Origin: Adiantum capillus-veneris
Taxonomy: Eukaryota; Streptophyta; Polypodiopsida; Polypodiales; Pteridaceae
Direction of reading: 5' to 3'
NCBI GenBank assembly: GCA_014529385.2
Contig: CM043945.1
Coordinates: forward strand, 97,570,612-97,628,611
Length of the DNA stretch: 58,000 nucleotides
The first letter of the stretch is position 1. Each line of letters starts with the position of its first letter. Position numbers and translations under genes: made by a program. The notes under the pieces were generated by a model. It was not told where the DNA came from. It was given only the letters and a program-made list of their open reading frames with translations, and searched no databases. This document shows, in pieces, positions 36,432-47,882 of the stretch.

Positions 36432-38963
36432 ATGAGTAGCGACGAGGATGTGGGACCGTCCAATCGAAACACCTATCTCTCAACGAGGGTCTTATGTCCT
36501 TGTAATCAATGCAAGCATGTTGTGCGACGGACAAGACGTGTTTCTTTGCAGCACGTTCGCGAATTTGGCGAGTTCGATCCATCTATTATAGATCGAGTTG
36601 TTGCCAATTATAACTCGTCGGACTCTGACGCTGGCCAACAAGCAGCAATCTTGCAACCCAATAGACGTGTTCGCAGGCGCTTTGGTCAAGCAGCATATGT
36701 GAGGCCACAAGATGTAGCCTCTGACAGCTCGGGGGATGATCATGCAGAGCACATTCCCAACGAGGCAATGTCTGAGCCCGAGATTGATGAAATGATCGAG
36801 ACGATCATGGATTCAGAAAGGCTTATCTATGATGATATGAAAAGTGAAGCCGATACGTCATTGTATAATGGAGCACGTATGTCTAGATTGAAAGCACTCC
36901 TGGTTCTTCTCAACATGCAGGCAAAGTTTGGATGGAGTGACACTAGCGTCACAGCGCTTTTCAGGTGATCTATTACAATTAGTTTACTTTAATAGAACTC
37001 TAAATGTATAATGATCTGATAGATTTTTACACGACTGTATCATATTTTTATGTTGTGTAGATTGCTGAAAGAGCACATACTACCAGCTGACAATGTGATG
37101 CCAGATTTCCGAGATGAAGCAAGAAAGATTTTGCGAAACTTGGGGATGGATTACAATTCTATCCACGCTTGTCCTAATGACTGCATTCTTTTCAGAGGGG
37201 AATACACAGACATGGAGAAGTGTCCGAAATGTGATTCCGAAAGATATCGAGTAGATCTCCACGGGACAAAAATTCCACAAAAGGTTTTGCGACATTTTCC
37301 TTTGCTTCCTCGCATCAAGCATTTCTTCGAATGTAAGTCCATGGCCGCCCTAGCATCATGGCATGAGGAGAATAAATCTTCGGATGGTGTGCTACGAATT
37401 CCTGCAGATTGCGCAGCCTGGAAACATATAGATGGAACATGGTTGGATTTTGCCAGGGAAGCTCAAAATTTGCGCTTAGGCCTGGCTATGGATGGCGTAA
37501 ATCCATTTGGTCAAAGATCAACATCTTACAGTGTATGGCCCGTTGTCATCGTCAACTACAACATTCCCCCGTGGTTGACTACGAAGAAGGGGCACCTATG
37601 GCTAAGCTTGATTGTGCCAGGGCGATATAAAGTGGGGAATATGGATGTGTATCTTCGTCCACTATTGGAAGAGCTACAACAATTGTGGATTGGCATAGAG
37701 GTGGTGGATATGAGCCGACACACAGGACGACGGAATGCTTTGATCAGAGGTATTCTAATGTGGACCATGCATGACTATCCCGGGCTAACAGAATGCTCAG
37801 GTGATCTATTGACACTCCTCACTCAGACACTGTAAATCTTGTTTTTTCCCATAGTTGATCTATTATCATGTGTATACATGCAGGGCTTCAAACAAGCGGA
37901 TACAGAGCATGTGTCACATGTGGATCTAGACTGAATGCACGTAGGGCACCCTCACTGAAGAAGCAAATCTACGAAGGTCATCAAGCGTATCTTCCAGAGA
38001 ATCATGTGTTACGCGACGGCTTTTTGGGAAGAGAGCCACCAAGGATGTCTGCACAAGCATGGTTAGAGCAGAAGGAGATGTGCGATGACGGATTGCCTCC
38101 AGGGATGAAGAGACTATCTCTATGGTACGAGTTACCATACTGGCCCCGACTCGTGATCAATCACTTGCTCGATCCAATGCACATATTCAAGAATGTGGGT
38201 AATCTACTATGGGACCATTTGACCGGCAAGAAAGATACTTTGGGAGCCAGAGTTGACCTTAGAAATGTGGATCGTATGGAGCAATATTGACCTTAGAAAT
38301 GTGGATCGTATGGAACAGTCTAGTCGACGACGTTCCTCTGATGCAGATCCTGTGGTGGCGGAACTCACTTACTTCGGCACGCTGCAAGAGATTTTGAGGA
38401 TCGATTACAAAGGATTTTTTGTCGACTTATTCGATGTGCAATGGTTCAAGATAATCATGGAGGGTCGCAACGCTACTGTGCGTAGAGGAGAGTCTGGTTT
38501 TCTTGAGGTGGATTCTACTAAGAAATGGACTGACCTAAGAGACACTTTCGTACTACCCGAGCATTGTGAACAAGTAAGTATATAAATAGTTAACATCCCT
38601 CTTTTACAAGTTATGTGCTTGAAAGCTCTCATGTAAGTTATGTGGCTCTGGCAGGTAGTATTTCATCCTACAAAGTCTACATCAAACTGGTGGTACGTCA
38701 TAGAGGTAGCCCCTCGTAGTGCAAGGACGTATGAAGGCTACCATGTGCCAATCACAACGACATCAATGGAGGAGATTAGAGAAGATGCTCAATCAGAAGC
38801 CGCTGCGGTGGTGCCAGACGAGCATCAAGATGCTACTACTCTATATGGGGTGCATGCAGAGGAGCTACAAAATGAAACAGAGGATATGTGTTTAAACGGA
38901 GAGCTCTATATAGATATAGGAAGTTATGCTGAGTTATGCGAGGATGAGAGAGAGATCTCTTAA
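36432..38963 (+). pseudogene. CACTA tnp2-type transposase, internally deleted
   Basis: Exon 1 36432-36964 starts MSSDEDVGPS and has 'LCPCNQCKHVVRRTRRVSLQ' and 'LYNGARMSRLKALLVLLNMQ'. Introns 36965-37060, 37801-37883 and 38574-38654 all have GT..AG ends and join in frame. Exon 2 (37061-37800) has 'YNSIHACPNDCILFRGEYTD', 'CPKC' and 'LGLAMDGVNPFGQRSTSYSV', the Transposase_21/tnp2 core; exon 3 has 'LLDPMHIFKNVGNLLWDHLT'. At 38253-38317 a 34-bp tandem duplication causes a frameshift, and the DUF4218 region is missing. The C-terminal DUF4216 part ('YFGTLQEILRIDYKGFFVDL', 'STNWWYV'-like) runs to the stop at 38961. The protein would bind the CACTA ends and cut; this copy is truncated. Confidence 0.9.
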
Positions 38964-39235
38964 AGCCACAAATATTGTATTTGAACAATTTTGCTCCGTG
39001 CTGTAAAAGCTCTGGCTCTCTAAGTACCTTCCATGGTGTATAATGCTCTTTTAGACTCGCGCTCACATCTTTTGATTGAAAATTCTGAGTTTTCGACTTG
39101 CCTCTTCTATCACTCGATTCATTGCGTCATTGTATTTATATGCGTCATTACGTCATTGTATTTAATGGTCTTTGCGTCATTGTCTACTCTATTCATTCAA
39201 TATTAAGTTTAAATATTCGTGTGTTTAATGCAGGT

Positions 39236-40588
39236 ATGGATGATGAGGAGTTTCTTTCTTCTTTGTCACCGCAGCAGAGACAGTGGTACGTGGAGCGTCA
39301 TCGCTCTGGCGCATCATCGCGCGTTCCTACACCATCCGCATCTCCCTCTCTTTCGGAGCATTCGGCGCGCTCCGAAGCTTCGGCGTCGACGAGACGAGCG
39401 TCACACTCGTCTAGACACCGGCGCTCTAGTGGTGGCGGTGGCGGTTGTTGTGGGGATTCCGCCACCGATGCCTCCACACCGCCTCGTGTTCGACGAGGCT
39501 CTTTACCCTCCCCTTCTTTGCCCGCCCCCACACCAGCCACAGCATCGCCGTCTACGCCAGGTTTTGCACGGCTGACTGTTCCTAGAAGCTACACACCTCT
39601 ACCTACTCCGCCAAGAGCCACCCCACTCGACACTCCTCGCTCCGGGGCCCAGACGCCGGTGGAGACACCTGACGTCCGTACCCCCATCGACACGCCGCTA
39701 GAGACCCCTTCCGGGACACCCAGGTTCACGCGTCACCGGCCAGAGGGCTTGCCTTACTCCGTCGACATCAGCGGGGGCATCATCATGGATGATGACGGCA
39801 AGAAGGTGATCTCGCGCATGCGTGGTCTTTGCTCTCAGCTGTTTAGACACTATATACTAAACAAATGGAGTGACGTACCAAGTGATTTAAAAAACAGAGT
39901 CATCAGCATACTTCATGATGAGTTTCCCGTTCCAACACGGGATCAGCGCTTCAATGAAGACCTGATGAAGATTCGAATGCGCGAATACTGCAAACACAAG
40001 CGTTCCGAAGTGCAAAAAGCAATCAAGAATGGGTGGAACAGGCCAGATTGGCTGGCCAAAGAAGATTGGAAGAATGCGAAGAAAGCAGCGCGCGCGAATC
40101 CCGACAAGTGGAAGCAACAAAAGGATGCAGCCAGAGCGCGAGTAGAGGCAGGGAGCTCGCACCACTTGGGGAGCGGTGGATGGGCATCATTTGAGGCTGA
40201 TTTTGTAAGTCTTTTCACATTGCTCTTTATGCATGTTCGATAGTTTAGGGTTTATGAGTTTTTGAGTTCTAACATAATGAAATCTTTGTATGTTTTGACA
40301 GTGGTCGATGACAGGACGTGATCCCACACCGTACGAGCGCGAGTACGCAGGCAGGAAGGGCTTAAACGCCCTGATGGACATTCTCAGTTCTCGCGGCGGC
40401 ATGGTTAGTATTAGGGTTTACTCTTTTTTATTTTTTGTATTGTTTTATAAATGTCGTTATATGTTTATATTTACTGAAAACTGTCTTATTGTCTTTTTTT
40501 GCAGAATCCGAAATGCCGCTTGGATGCGATGAGACGTCTGACTAGACGACGTTATATGCCGCTTGGATGCGATGAGACGTCTGACTAG
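39236..40588 (+). CDS. CACTA second gene (TNPA / Transposase_24-like), three exons
   Basis: join(39236-40204, 40302-40403, 40505-40588), 385 codons, every exon in phase with GT..AG introns. ATG 39236 was chosen because it opens the acidic start MDDEEFLSSLSPQQRQWY just after a likely 5'-UTR splice acceptor (tgcag, 39229-39233). The N-terminus is Ser/Pro/Arg rich with many TP repeats. The centre reads 'LFRHYILNKWSDVPSDLKNR' and 'EYCKHKRSEVQKAIKNGW', then 'TGRDPTPYEREYAG', as in plant Ptta/En/Spm second proteins. It lies about 270 bp behind tnp2, same strand. A 43-bp tandem duplication (40513-40598) overlaps the stop and alters the C-terminus. It looks expressible. Confidence 0.78.
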
Positions 40589-40916
40589 ACGACGTCAGTT
40601 TAGCCATAGCTAGATAGCATTAGTTTAGGGTTTCTCATAGCTTATGTATCATGAGACGGATTTTATACGTCTTTTTGAACCATGTATATTATTACATTTG
40701 TCACCGTAGTTCCTTTTGCCAATAAATTCTTTATGCCCATGATGTTGTACAATTGTCATTATTACATTTGCCAATCAATTCATTTTGCCTATGATGTGTA
40801 CAATTGTCAATTTTGCAAACAATGCGTCTTGTGGGTGACTATTTTGGGTCTCTTATCTACCTTTGCACTTTTTTTAAAAAGTGAATCAAGTACAATATGG
40901 TTGATGGGTGGCAGGG
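40589..40916. other. CACTA 3' untranslated region, no gene seen
   Basis: AT-rich, ending in the duplicated segment before the right subterminal repeats. Confidence 0.5.
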
Positions 40917-41215
40917 CATTCAATGCCTTGCCACCAAAAAAATATTCTCTCGGGCGTCGCTATAAGCGTCGCTATTTATGGCTCTGTATTGAATGCCCTG
41001 CCACCAAAAAAATATTCTCTCGGGCGTCGCTATAAGCGTCGCTATTTATGGCTCTGTAGCGTCGCTATGAGCGACGCTATAGTCTTCTGTGAGAGCGTCG
41101 CTATATGCGTCGCTATATAGCGACGCTGATAGCGACGCATATAGCGACGCTCGTAGCGACGGTTTTAGCGACGCCGGGGGTTATAAAAACCCAATGTATT
41201 TCCGTCGCTAACAGC
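40917..41215. repeat. CACTA right subterminal repeats and a roughly 71-bp tandem duplication
   Basis: 'attcaatgcc(t)tgccaccaaa' through 'tttatggctctgta' occurs twice (about 40917-40987 and 40988-41058). It is followed by GCGTCGCT/AGCGACGC repeats in both orientations, including a perfect 20-bp palindrome at 41107-41126 (GCGTCGCTATATAGCGACGC). Confidence 0.87.
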
Positions 41216-41247
41216 GTCACAAGAGCACACAACCTCTTGTAGTGATC

Positions 41248-41713
41248 CTACGCGTAGGATGTCTCCAGCATAAATTTAGCCTTCTGTGCAATAAATGCCA
41301 TCATAGGAGCCAATACCATGCTGCAATGAGCCCATACACCAATTTTCAACCCAGTTGGACATCAATTGCTACCTATGATGGACATTCTACCCAAATTGTG
41401 ATCTGAAGCCTGAATCAGCCCAAAAATCCACTTTGTGATATCCAAATTCAAATCCAAGCCTATAGCCATGCTCCATGAGCCTTACACTACCTGCATGTCA
41501 AGTATGAACCAATTCTGAAGAAAAAGACATCCTACACGTAGGATGTCTAAATAGAAATTTTTGGCCAGATTTGCACTGTGAGCACATGCACAGCTTCACA
41601 AGTTCCTTTTAAGCTATAATTTCAATTTTCAAGTCATTTGGATAAGTAAAACTCAGTTTCGCAGCTAATATGGAAAAAACGCTAACTTTGGATTACTGAG
41701 TGCAACAGGATCT
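41248..41713. repeat. Palindrome array 2, right part, leading into the extra ORF
   Basis: 41245-41264 completes the palindrome split by CACTA. 41525-41548 is another 24-bp copy with a centre change (TACACGTA). Between them the paragraph 'cccatacaccaattttcaac' resembles phrases in array 1. The array stops about 165 bp before the ATG at 41714. Confidence 0.82.
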
Positions 41714-44634
41714 ATGGCAGCCTCGAAGTCACCGGCAAAGAAGAAAAGAATGACAATCAAAGATTATCCGCACGAGGTGGAACCCTTTGTCATTCCAGAA
41801 GGACATTAAAGCCCACCAACACCTGGATACAAGAGGATCTTTTAGAGTCCAATGACCTAAGGATCTACCAGGGAGTGTTCAAAGACAATGAAGGCAATAT
41901 AATAGAGCTACCAATGCTGCTAAGAGAGCTCAATGAATTTGTACAAAGCAAAATGGCTGGCTACTTGGAGAAAATCGACCTCCATAACTACTTCGAAGCG
42001 ATACCAACAGGGGTGGACAACAAAAGAGTATGGGAGTTTGTAACAAGCATCAAAGAGGATGGAGTGGCCAAGGTGACAAATTTGCAAGGCAGACCTGATA
42101 CAGAGATCATAATCACGGAGCGGGTTGTAGCACATGCACTAGACCTCTCCAATCAGGGAGACAGTGTGACAAAAAGAAGGGATGAAGTCAAGGTGTACAA
42201 AGAGAAAAAGGCAAATTACACCTTTGAAGACATTGCCAACCCAAAGGTGGCAATCATGAGCCAATTGTACAACCAATACTTCCACATGTGCACGAAGAGG
42301 CCACAAAAGTACAGGATGCCGCCAGGTGCAATTGCCACAACGTTTACTTGGGCAATGAAAAGAGGCACCCCAAAGATAATCAACTATGCGGCATACATAC
42401 ATGACAGCTTGGTAAAAATGGGCAACAAAAAGCCAACCTACATAGTGCCAGGAGAAATGACAACCAAGGTGGTTTATGCAGCACTACACGCTAAAGGAAG
42501 GTGGCATGATCCCCCATCTCAGAATGATTGGCTAAGGGTAAAAGAAGACAAGGAAGATGAGACACAAAGAGCACCAAGGGTGGCTACGAGATTGAAGAGA
42601 CGGTTAGAGCCAGTTGAAGAGGAGCAACCTGAGAAGAAAAAAAGGAAAGAAGGAGTCTACTCAAGTGCCGGCCAAAGAAACCAAGTCTCAAAAAGCGGCA
42701 AGACTCGAGAGGCTGATGGAGAGTTTCCGAGTAGAAAGAGCCCTCAAGGGCGATTTAAACGAACTCTGGAATCCATCTCTCGAGTCTATTTCTGGATCAT
42801 CCAGAAGAGTTCAAAGGGACCGCTTTGAAGATTATATCAAGAATTTCAAGATTCTTGATGTAGCAGCGGAAAACATTCCCCATGTCCCTTTCACCGAGGA
42901 GGAAGTGGAGCAGATAAGGCAAACATTGCTAGATGAGCAAGAAAGCCAAGAAAGGGAAAGGAAAACAAAAGAAGACAGGGATTTAAAGGGCAAACCGGCA
43001 ACTTTACCAGATATCCCTAAACCCAGGCCACAGCCATCACCACCATCATCACCACCTCCTAGCAGCCCTTCACTAGAAGATAAGGAGGCCGAGGACAAAC
43101 AAGAAGAAAACCAAGCTGAGGAGCAAGAGCAAAGGCAAGAACGTGAGCCAAAGGAAGAGGCCAAGCCTGAGTCTGAACAAAAAGAACTAGATGACGTCTA
43201 TTATGCATTTTTGGATCTGCTAGCTGCAGGCTATACAAGGGAAGAAGCCGCCACAGTCGCATTCGACTTGGCGAGGACAGGGCATAAAGAACAGGTGCAA
43301 GGCATTCGGCTAGTGTAACTTAAAGAAATTGCTACAGACACTGTAGACCTGCATCCGTCCTCCAATGACTGGGACGTGGTGATGACAAAGCTAGCTGGAA
43401 TACGAGCACAATCTATGGCATCAGAGAAAGAAATGATAACTCTAAAGGCCACCGAAGAAAAGACCAAGATGGAAAGGGATTCTCTGCAGGCACAAAGCCA
43501 AGGGCAAAAAGAGAGAGAAGATGACCTCCAGGACAGCTTGGCAACGGCTCTACAAAATTTCCAAGCAAAGGAAGAAGCAAATGAGGCAGCAGCAAAAAGA
43601 ATACAAGCAGCTGAAGAAGAGTGTCTGCAGCTCAGCAAGTCATTACGAGATGCTGAAAAAGAACGGGATAATCTGACACTACAGCTGGCAGAAGAAATAA
43701 AATAAGTAGAGGCCATGAGAAATGCCACAGAAAAAGTAGAGATAGAACTAGAGGCAAGCCTGGATGAAGTCCTTGAGCTCAAGGACCAATTAAAAGTCAA
43801 AGATCAAACCATCTAGAGGCTGTGAGCTGAAGGTTCTATAGCAATGCAAACAAGAATGGAGGACAGTCAAAAATCCCTACAAGAAGAGGTGGAAAGCATA
43901 AAGAAAAAGCTCGAGGAGGCGGAAAGAGTAAACATTGAGCTTAATGACCTCCTCGTAAATATGGGCGGAGAAGCTGAAGCGGAAAAACAAACACTCCTCA
44001 AGCAAATTGAGGAGTTACAAGGCCAGCAACAAGCAGAGGCAGAAAGCTCAGGGCTAGCCGCCAATGAGGGCATCGACCTCAAAAATGTGGAAGATCCTGT
44101 GGGACACACCCATGCAAGAGGAAAGCATAGCAGGATCCTCTCAAGAGCCGCAGGATCTAACACAAGAAGAGGAGGAAAAGTTGCGTAAGGCAATAGAGGC
44201 AGAGCTAAGAGAAAGCACAAAGGAAGCCTGGGAATGGGAGCAGAGGGTCTTCAAATCTATGACCATTCAGAAGATTGACGCCAAAAATCTCAGGCGCGTG
44301 TGGCTTCAACCCTCTCTCCCGTATCCATTGCTGAAATATGAGGCAACAACAATAAACAAGTGAATCAGAGAAGAGCCAACGGAACCTCTCTACAATGCAG
44401 ACACCTCGAGGCCAGAAGGAGTTAAGCTCATAGTGGATTCTCAGCCAAAGTGGAGGAAGGCTTGGCTTACCAAGTACCCACAATACCTAATCCACTTGGT
44501 AGAGGCACCTAAACATATCAGAGACAACCTCAGCTTTTGTCCTCTACCAAGGGTTAAGACGTGGAAGGCACAAGAAATCCTGCAAAGAAGCCAACCCACT
44601 TGGCTGAATTACCAAAAGCTGCCAGGCGTGAAGG
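41714..44634 (+). pseudogene. Alpha 3' extra ORF: large coiled-coil-rich protein of unknown family (first part)
   Basis: ATG 41714 (MAASKSPAKKKRMTIKDYPH) shifts frame near 41805, then 41808-42660 is open: 'PTNTWIQEDLLESNDLRIYQ', 'FEAIPTGVDNKRVWEFVTSI', 'NQYFHMCTKRPQKYRMPPGA', a possibly globular domain. After a shift in an A-rich run near 42640 the frame becomes Glu/Lys/Gln rich (42640-44190) with heptad-like spacing, a Pro/Ser patch (about 43020-43070) and 'YYAFLDLLAAGYTREEAATV'. Stops fall at 43316, 43703, 43814 and 44361. From 44433 it reads 'WRKAWLTKYPQYLIHLVEAP' up to Copia-D. I do not recognise it; a gag-like or putative plant transposon protein is possible. No signal peptide or membrane segment, so not obviously env. 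Confidence 0.62.
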
Positions 44635-45296
44635 TGTTAAGTATGGAGCCTGATTTACCCTTGTAATTTTTTGTGGTAAAAGCGCACATTTGTAAGGCCC
44701 CCATTATGAGGAGAAGCCATCGTGCGTGAAGGAAAATCACTCACCAAAAACCAAAATTTTCACGGACAAGAATCAGAGGAAACTTTAAAGGCCTCGGGGG
44801 CGGAGGCCCCCGAGACTTTTTTTTTCACCGGAATATTATGGCCAGACGGCGGCCGGAAAGTGGTCGAAAAACAACCGGTCAGTTGGCCGGTGGCCGATAG
44901 TCAATGGCCGATGGCCGGTGGTCGGTGGTCCAAAGTCAATGGCCGGTGGCCGGTGGCCGAATTCAAAAGCGGACTTGTCTTCTCAAGGGCGGCCACACAT
45001 GGGCGGATTGGAGGGTCCGATTTGGACTTATTCGCACAAGGGCGGCTACACATGGCTGTCTCTCATAAGAGAGGGCAGCCCTTTTGGCCTATAAAAGGAG
45101 ACCATTTCTACACACATTTCATAGTGTGAAGTTGATGCAACAAGGTGAGTGTGAGGTGGTGAGAGTGAAGCAAGGCGGGAGCTCCATTAAGGGTATAATC
45201 CCTTTGTAAACTACTTCTTGTTTTGAAGTACTAAAGCCATTGAGTGGCTGCTTTCCCATGGACGTAGCCTACATTGGGTGAACCACGTATATCGTG

Positions 45297-45345
<49 letters not shown>

Positions 45346-45429
45346 CTATAATCTCATGTATATAAATCTGTCTCTCTCCTTTAAGTAATCTACTCAATTA
45401 TCTATTTAGCTACGTCTTATTTCCTAACA
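44635..45429 (+). repeat. Copia-D 5' LTR
   Basis: TGTTAAGTATGGAGCC to TTTCCTAACA. Contains a GC-rich hairpin (44793-44814) absent from the 3' LTR, a GGCCGGTGG minisatellite (about 44875-44960), the TATA box and (TC)n at 45301-45341. Confidence 0.97.
45090..45097 (+). promoter_or_regulatory. TATA box of Copia-D 5' LTR
   Basis: TATAAAAG preceded by 'ccttttggcc', the same as 49909-49916 in the 3' LTR and as the complement in Copia-B. It would set the start of the genomic RNA near 45120. Inference from sequence. Confidence 0.7.
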
Positions 45430-45431
45430 AC

Positions 45432-45443
45432 TGGTATCAGAGC
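45432..45443 (+). other. Copia-D primer-binding site
   Basis: TGGTATCAGAGC, exact initiator-Met tRNA primer site, two bases after the LTR end. Confidence 0.96.
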
Positions 45444-45502
45444 AAGGTTTGCTCGTAGCTAAATTATCTCAAGGAAAGGATTCCTTGAATTGAGTGGGAG
45501 TT

Positions 45503-47882
45503 ATGGCGGAGAAAGGGAAGCTCAAGATTGAGAAGTTCAACGGCAAAAACTACCAACATTGGAAGATGCAGATTGAAGACTATCTCTACCAGAAGGACCT
45601 CTATTTTCCACTAGGCGGTCTTGCGAAGAAGCCCGCAACAATGGCAGATGAAGCATGGATTGTCCTTGATCGAAAGGCACTGGGAACAATCCGGTTAAGC
45701 TTGGCGTCAACGGTGGCCTTCAATGTTTCGGAGATGAAGACCACGGAGGACTTGATGAAGTCACTTGACGACTTCTATGAGATACCATCGGCATCCAATA
45801 AGGTATTTCTTATGAAGCGCTTGTTCAATCTAAAGATGGCAGAGAATGGTTCAGTTGCAGAACACCTAAATGACTTTAACACAAACATAAGTCAACTTCG
45901 ATCATTGAAAATCAATTTCGATGACGAAGTGCGAGCTCTCCTTATACTATCATCTCTACCGGATAGTTGGGACAGCCTTGTGATGGCTGTAAGTAATTCT
46001 ATCTCTGGCACAAATACTCTTAAGTTTGATGATGTTGTGGGTGTTCTCCTAAGCGAGGAAATGCGAAGGAGAAGCACAGGAGAATCATCAAGTGCTGCAC
46101 TATCAGTGGAAACAAGAGGAAGGCTTAAGGAGAGGTTCAAAAACGAAAAGGGTCGTGATCGCTCAAGGCGGAGCAAGTCACACACAAAGTTAGTTCTTGA
46201 ATGTTGGAACTGCGGCAAGAAGGGCCACGTCAAGAAGGATTGCTGGTCCAAGAAGAAGAAGGAGACAGAGTCTCAAGACAACAAGCCAACATCGGAGGCC
46301 AATGTGGCAGGTAAAGTAGAGCAAGATGCTCTAATTCTCTCATTAGACAATGTGTCTAATTCCTGGATAGTAGATTCCGGGGCTTCATTCCATGCGACAC
46401 CACACAAGTAACATTTCCAAGACTACACCAAAGGTAATTTTGGGTATGTATACTTGGGAGATGATGAAGCTTGTGAGATTGTCGACAAAGGTACAGTTTC
46501 TGTCAAAACTGCTAACGGAAATGAATGGAAGCTTAAAGATGTTAGGCATGTTCCTTCTCTTCGCAAAAAATTGATCTCTACAGGACAATTGGACGATGAA
46601 GGTCACAACATTGCATTCGGAAACAAACGGTGGAAGATCTCAAAGGAATCTTTGGTGGTTGCCAAGGGTGAAAAAGTCGGTACACTTTACTTGTGTACTG
46701 TTAGCACGCAACCTTCAGCTTGTGCAGCAACTACAGAAGTTGACAGTGCGGTGTGGCACTACCGACTTGGGCATATGAGTGCCAAAGGAATGCAAATCCT
46801 TCAAACAAAGAAGCTTCTACCAGGTTTGAAAGAAGTGGACTTAGAGTTCTGTGAAGATTGTGTTTATGGTAAACAAAAGAGGGTAAAATTTCAAAAATCA
46901 GGAAATGAAAGAAAAAATAAAAAACTTGAGTTGGTTCATTCTGATGTTTGGGGTCCTGCAAGTACACCATCACTTGGTGGCTCATTGTACTATGTAACAT
47001 TCATAGACGATGCGACTAGAAAAACATGGGTTTATGTCATGAAGAATAAATCCGATGTATTTTCCATATTTCAAAGGTGGAAAGCCTTTGTGGAGAATGA
47101 AACAGGTACCAAGGTTAAATGCCTCAGATCCGACAATGGAGGCGAATATTGCAGCCAAGCTTTTGAAAGCTGTTGTGCTAGCAATGGCATTTGGAGGCAA
47201 AGGACAACCCCAAGGACACCTCAACAAAATGGGATTTCGGAAAGGATGAACAGGACAATCATGGAACGAGCACGAAGCATGCGGCTACATGCAGGCCTAC
47301 CGCTTGAGCTTTGGGCGGAAGCTGTAAGTACGTCTGTGTACTTAATCAATCGGTCACCCTCAACGGCATTGGATTGGGGAGTTCCAGAAGAGGCATGGAC
47401 AGGTAAACCGGTGAATTATGCATTTCTCAAAGTGTTTGGGTGTGAGGCTTTCCTGCACATAGATAGAAGCCTAAGATCAAAGTTAGATGCAAAGTCCAAA
47501 AAGTGTTTCTTCATTGGCTATGGAGAAGGAGACTTTGGGTATCGCCTATGGAATCCTGAAGATGGTAAAATCTTAAGGAGTAGGGATGTAATTTTTAACG
47601 AACAAAATATGTACAAAGATTACCTGGAAAGAAAACAAACAAAAGAAACAGGTGATGAGTACATGGAGCTTGAGGACGGTGAAGACTCAAGGACTGCAAA
47701 CGGTGACAATGTGCAACAACGTCAACCAAATGAGGAGCCTCAACCTATTCCCCGAAGATCTACAAGACCAAGTAGACCTCCAGAAAGGTTTGTTCCTTCC
47801 TTCAACCATCTCTTGATCTCAGATTTTGGAGAGCCGGAATCATATGAAGAAGCTATGCAACATGAATCCAAAGAAGAATGGA
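45503..47882 (+). pseudogene. Copia-D gag-pol, part 1: gag, protease, integrase
   Basis: ATG 45503 (MAEKGKLKIEKFNGKNYQHW), 60 bases after the primer site, was chosen over the in-frame GTG nine bases earlier. Gag runs to about 46250 with knuckle CWNCGKKGHVKKDC (46202-46243). Protease has 'SWIVDSGASFHATPHK', after which CAA has become TAA (46409-46411), the only nonsense codon. The same frame continues: GAG-pre-integrase 'VWHYRLGHMSAKGMQILQ' with CEDC, integrase core with 'HSDVWGP', 'LRSDNGGEYCSQAF' and 'QNGISERMNRTIM' (complete D,D,E), then the 'GEGDFGYRLWNPEDGK' C-terminal region. A 1-bp deletion at about 47883 ends the frame before RT. Confidence 0.95.

Larger units (their letters stand above)
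34619..41244 (+). mobile_element. CACTA (En/Spm) DNA transposon, 6.6 kb
   Basis: The ends are CACTACAAGAGGTT and AACCTCTTGTAGTG (14-bp inverted repeats starting CACTA), with a 3-bp target duplication ATC (34616-34618, 41245-41247). GC-rich subterminal repeats built on AGCGACGC lie inside each end. It holds a tnp2-type transposase gene (deleted) and a second intron-containing gene, both on the plus strand. It is inserted exactly inside a copy of alpha's array-2 palindrome. It probably cannot move alone because the tnp2 gene is broken. Confidence 0.96.

Noticed and set aside
39298-39540. Minus-strand 80-codon frame opposite the CACTA second gene
   Set aside because: Shadow of a GC-rich Ser/Pro/Arg coding region with in-phase introns on the plus strand.
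41714-44634. Envelope-like protein for the alpha extra ORF
   Set aside because: No signal peptide, no hydrophobic membrane segment; the sequence is highly charged and coiled-coil-like.
45892-46251. Minus-strand 119-codon frame in Copia-D gag
   Set aside because: The same shadow appears in Copia-B (25010-25240) opposite gag; no independent features.
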